Source: an uncultured Sphingomonadales bacterium
GTDB lineage: Bacteria; Pseudomonadota; Alphaproteobacteria; Sphingomonadales; Sphingomonadaceae
Direction of reading: 5' to 3'
Length of the DNA: 5,834 nucleotides
Assembly (NCBI GenBank): GCA_903958285.1
Contig: CAJBSR010000541.1
Span: 1-5,834 of the forward strand
Shown in pieces: positions 3,694 to 5,834 of the stretch (its first letter is position 1; each line of letters starts with the position of its first letter). Position numbers and translations under genes: made by a program. The notes beneath the pieces are model-generated. The model ran no database searches, was not told the origin of the DNA, and saw only the letters and a program-made list of their open reading frames with translations.

Positions 3694-5834
3694 CATCGAA
3701 CGGCGCGCGCTCGCCTTGTTTGAACGGCTCGCCGACGCTCCGGACAACGCCCGCCTGCGCACTCGACTGACCAAGAATGAAAGGCCCGAGGTGCTGAAAA
3801 GGCTCGCCGCGCTTGAAGCGCGGGCTGCTGGTGCCGCCGGGATGCTGCCGACGCTTATTCCCGGGAGTGGCGAATTTGGTGAAGCGACCCTGCCCCCTGC
3901 GCGCGTCGGCGCCTTTCGCCTGACCGAGCGGATTGGCATGGGCGGCATGGGCGAGGTCTGGGCGGGTGAGAGGGACGACGGCCTGTATGACCAGAAGGTC
4001 GCGATCAAGCTGATCCAGCGTCACGCCTTGGCCCGCGCGGCGGCAGCCTTTGACGATGAGCGCCGCTTTCTCGCGCGGCTGGACCACCCGAATATCGCGC
4101 GGCTGATCGACGGTGGCGTCACCGAAGACGGGCTTCCCTGGCTGGCCATAGACTATGTGCAGGGCGAGCCAATTGACGCGGCCTGCACTGAGCGAACTCC
4201 GGCCGAGCGCGTGTCACTGTTCATCAAGGCGGCCGATGCTGTCCAATATGCCCATGGCAAGTTGATCGCCCATGCCGATCTGAAGCCTGGCAACATTTTA
4301 GTGGGCCCCGATGGGCGTGTGCGCCTCTTGGATTTTGGTATTTCGGGTCTCGTCGGACAGGACAGCCTTTCCCCCACCGGCAGTGGGCCGCTCACCCGCG
4401 CGTTTGCGAGCCCGCAACGGATTGCCGGAGCGCCGCCGTCTGTGGCGGATGATATCTTTGCCCTTGGGCGGACGCTCGCCCCACTCGTCGCAGGTGACCG
4501 GGAGCTTATGGCCATCGCAGCCAAGGCACAGTCCGTGTCGGAGGGAGATCGGTATCAGACTGTTGGCGCGTTCATTGCAGACCTAGACCGATGGCGCGCG
4601 CATCAGCCCGTTAAAGCCATGCCGCCCGGCTGGCTATACCGCGTAGATAAGTTCATCGGCCGTCATCGCCGGGGCGTCATTGTAACTGGGGTCGCGCTGA
4701 CACTCATTGCAGGCACCTCTCTGGTTGCTACACGCAGTTATTTCCGGGCTGAGCAGGCCAGCGAGCGATCGACCCAAAGGTTGCAAGAGGTTCGACAACT
4801 TGCGCGCTATCTTCTCTTCGACTTGCACGATGATCTGGCGCGAGAACCGGGAACCCTCGAGAAGCGGATTGAAATTGCCACAGTCGCTGCCCGATATCTC
4901 AACCAGTTGCGAGAGGCGAAAGACGCGCCGCCTGATCTGCGATTGGAGGTCGCTCAGGGTTATCGTCGGCTTGCCACTATTCAAGGGCTTGGTGGCGGCG
5001 TGAACATTGGTGATGTTAAAGCGGCCCGCAAAACCATAGACCTTGCAAAGGACCTGCTGGATCGACTGCTCGCCGACAGTCCGGGCAATGCCGCCGCCCT
5101 CGCCGAACGGGGTTGGGTGGAGCAGGGCTATTGGGTGCTGGGGGCCGACAACAAAAAGTCCATCGCCATTAATGACCGCGCGCGCAGTTTGTTTGACCGG
5201 GCGCTTTCTATCGACCCGCAAAATCCTGAAGCGCGGTTGGGGCGCCTCACAGTCGAACGGAACCGTGCCTATGACCTGACCTGGACATTGGACCGACCTG
5301 CAGACGCAGTCATTGTCTGCCGGGAAGCGCTTACAAAGCTCCGGGCGCAAGCCTGGCCCAAGGAGGTGAGTGATCAGGCCGATCTGCTTGAACTCCATTT
5401 GCTCAACCGTCTTGGTGACGCCGTCTATTTTGCCGGGGACGTACCCGGCGCACTTGTGCCCTATCAGGAAGCAGACAAGGTCGTTGATCGGTTGATCGCT
5501 CGCGACGGAGAAATCCCTGCCTTACGTCTGATGAAGGCAGAAATCGCTTTCAACCTGAGCGGGACCTTACAGGAAATGGCGGGGCAGTTGCCGGAATCGC
5601 TGCGTGTGGCCGACCAGGGGATTGCCTCCTTGCGGGCGCTGGAACGTTTCGGGCTAGATGCGGGGACAGAAAAGCGGTTGGTAATGTTGCTCGGTCAGAA
5701 GGCCGTCATTCTCAACGAAATGGGGCACCATGCAAAGGCTGTTGCGGCCTCTGCCGAAAGCCTCAGCATACGTCGCAAACGCTTTGCAGTTGCACCACGA
5801 GACCCGCAACGGACGCGCGATGTGGCCGTTGCCA
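3665..5834 (+). CDS. Membrane-anchored Ser/Thr protein kinase with TPR-like sensor region (3' part beyond the right edge)
   Basis: The frame is open for 723 residues from ATG 3665 to the edge. The kinase domain covers about 83-315: glycine loop GMGGMGEV (91-98), VAIK with Lys115, probable helix-C Glu132, catalytic loop HADLKPGN (Asp205, Lys207, Asn210) and DFG (223-225). It is non-RD (HAD, not HRD), and the segment after ADDIFALG (261-268) is much shorter than usual. A basic RHRR (333-336) precedes one transmembrane helix, about 338-356, placing the kinase in the cytoplasm. The region from about 360 on is helical and TPR-like (for example RARSLFDRALSIDPQNPEARL, 505-525) and would be periplasmic, probably sensing or binding a partner. 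The N-terminus (IERRALALFERLAD) is typical of kinases encoded next to ECF sigma factors, which supports this start. The 29-nt overlap indicates one operon; the sigma factor is the likely substrate. Confidence 0.93.
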   Translation, partial: METQRLAAPDIERRALALFERLADAPDNARLRTRLTKNERPEVLKRLAALEARAAGAAGMLPTLIPGSGEFGEATLPPARVGAFRLTERIGMGGMGEVWAGERDDGLYDQKVAIKLIQRHALARAAAAFDDERRFLARLDHPNIARLIDGGVTEDGLPWLAIDYVQGEPIDAACTERTPAERVSLFIKAADAVQYAHGKLIAHADLKPGNILVGPDGRVRLLDFGISGLVGQDSLSPTGSGPLTRAFASPQRIAGAPPSVADDIFALGRTLAPLVAGDRELMAIAAKAQSVSEGDRYQTVGAFIADLDRWRAHQPVKAMPPGWLYRVDKFIGRHRRGVIVTGVALTLIAGTSLVATRSYFRAEQASERSTQRLQEVRQLARYLLFDLHDDLAREPGTLEKRIEIATVAARYLNQLREAKDAPPDLRLEVAQGYRRLATIQGLGGGVNIGDVKAARKTIDLAKDLLDRLLADSPGNAAALAERGWVEQGYWVLGADNKKSIAINDRARSLFDRALSIDPQNPEARLGRLTVERNRAYDLTWTLDRPADAVIVCREALTKLRAQAWPKEVSDQADLLELHLLNRLGDAVYFAGDVPGALVPYQEADKVVDRLIARDGEIPALRLMKAEIAFNLSGTLQEMAGQLPESLRVADQGIASLRALERFGLDAGTEKRLVMLLGQKAVILNEMGHHAKAVAASAESLSIRRKRFAVAPRDPQRTRDVAVA

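Noticed and set aside
3617..4087. 156-residue minus-strand frame across the sigma/kinase overlap
   Set aside because: It lies opposite the kinase N-terminus and glycine loop and its composition is that of a reverse-strand shadow.
4634..5398. 254-residue open frame on the minus strand inside the kinase gene
   Set aside because: It is antisense to the clearly coding TPR-like region, shows no recognisable domain, and such frames are common opposite high-GC genes.
1..5834. CRISPR array, insertion sequence or rRNA
   Set aside because: No regularly spaced direct repeats, transposase frame with terminal repeats, or rRNA-like sequence was seen.

Overview
The window joins two kinds of DNA. The left half (about 1-3071) reads entirely on the minus strand. 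It looks like one end of an integrated mobile element such as a phage satellite or genomic island. The right half (about 3072-5834) reads on the plus strand. It looks like resident chromosome of a high-GC alphaproteobacterium, most likely a sphingomonad. That taxonomic guess rests on codon use and on the style of the sigma factor/kinase pair; no rRNA or complete tRNA is present to confirm it. G+C content is uneven: bases 1441-1500 in the element contain 23 G+C of 60, and bases 3541-3600 in the sigma gene contain 38 of 60.

Mobile-element side, read from right to left in the direction of transcription: a P4-type tyrosine integrase (2912-1713) overlaps by ATGA a 136-residue protein of unknown function (1716-1306). 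A 74-bp gap follows, holding two strong palindromes. Next comes a tightly coupled set: an AlpA-type DNA-binding regulator (1231-1049), a 79-residue unknown protein (1049-810) and a Toprim/primase-like protein (813 to beyond the left edge). The last two junctions are TAATG and ATGA overlaps. Integrase, AlpA and Toprim primase is the early-gene set known from P4-like satellites and related islands. No capsid, packaging or cargo gene is visible, so the class of element remains open.

Junction: the 232 bp between the integrase start and the sigma factor start (2913-3144) hold a possible integrase promoter, an 8-bp inverted repeat and, at 3051-3071, a sequence matching the 3' end of a tRNA gene (T-stem 3' strand, acceptor strand and CCA, probably tRNA-Leu). 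The rest of that tRNA is absent. The simplest reading is that this is the right-hand attachment site. The intact tRNA would lie beyond the left edge, and the native DNA downstream of that tRNA would resume at about 3072.

Chromosomal side: an ECF-type sigma factor (3145-3693) overlaps by 29 nt a membrane-anchored Ser/Thr kinase (3665 to beyond the right edge). The kinase has a cytoplasmic catalytic domain, one transmembrane helix and a long helical, TPR-like, probably periplasmic sensor region. The sigma factor has a threonine where ordinary ECF factors carry acidic residues in region 2.2. This fits the known principle of kinase-activated ECF factors, in which the partner kinase phosphorylates that threonine. 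The pair would then be a one-operon transmembrane signalling system with no anti-sigma factor in view.
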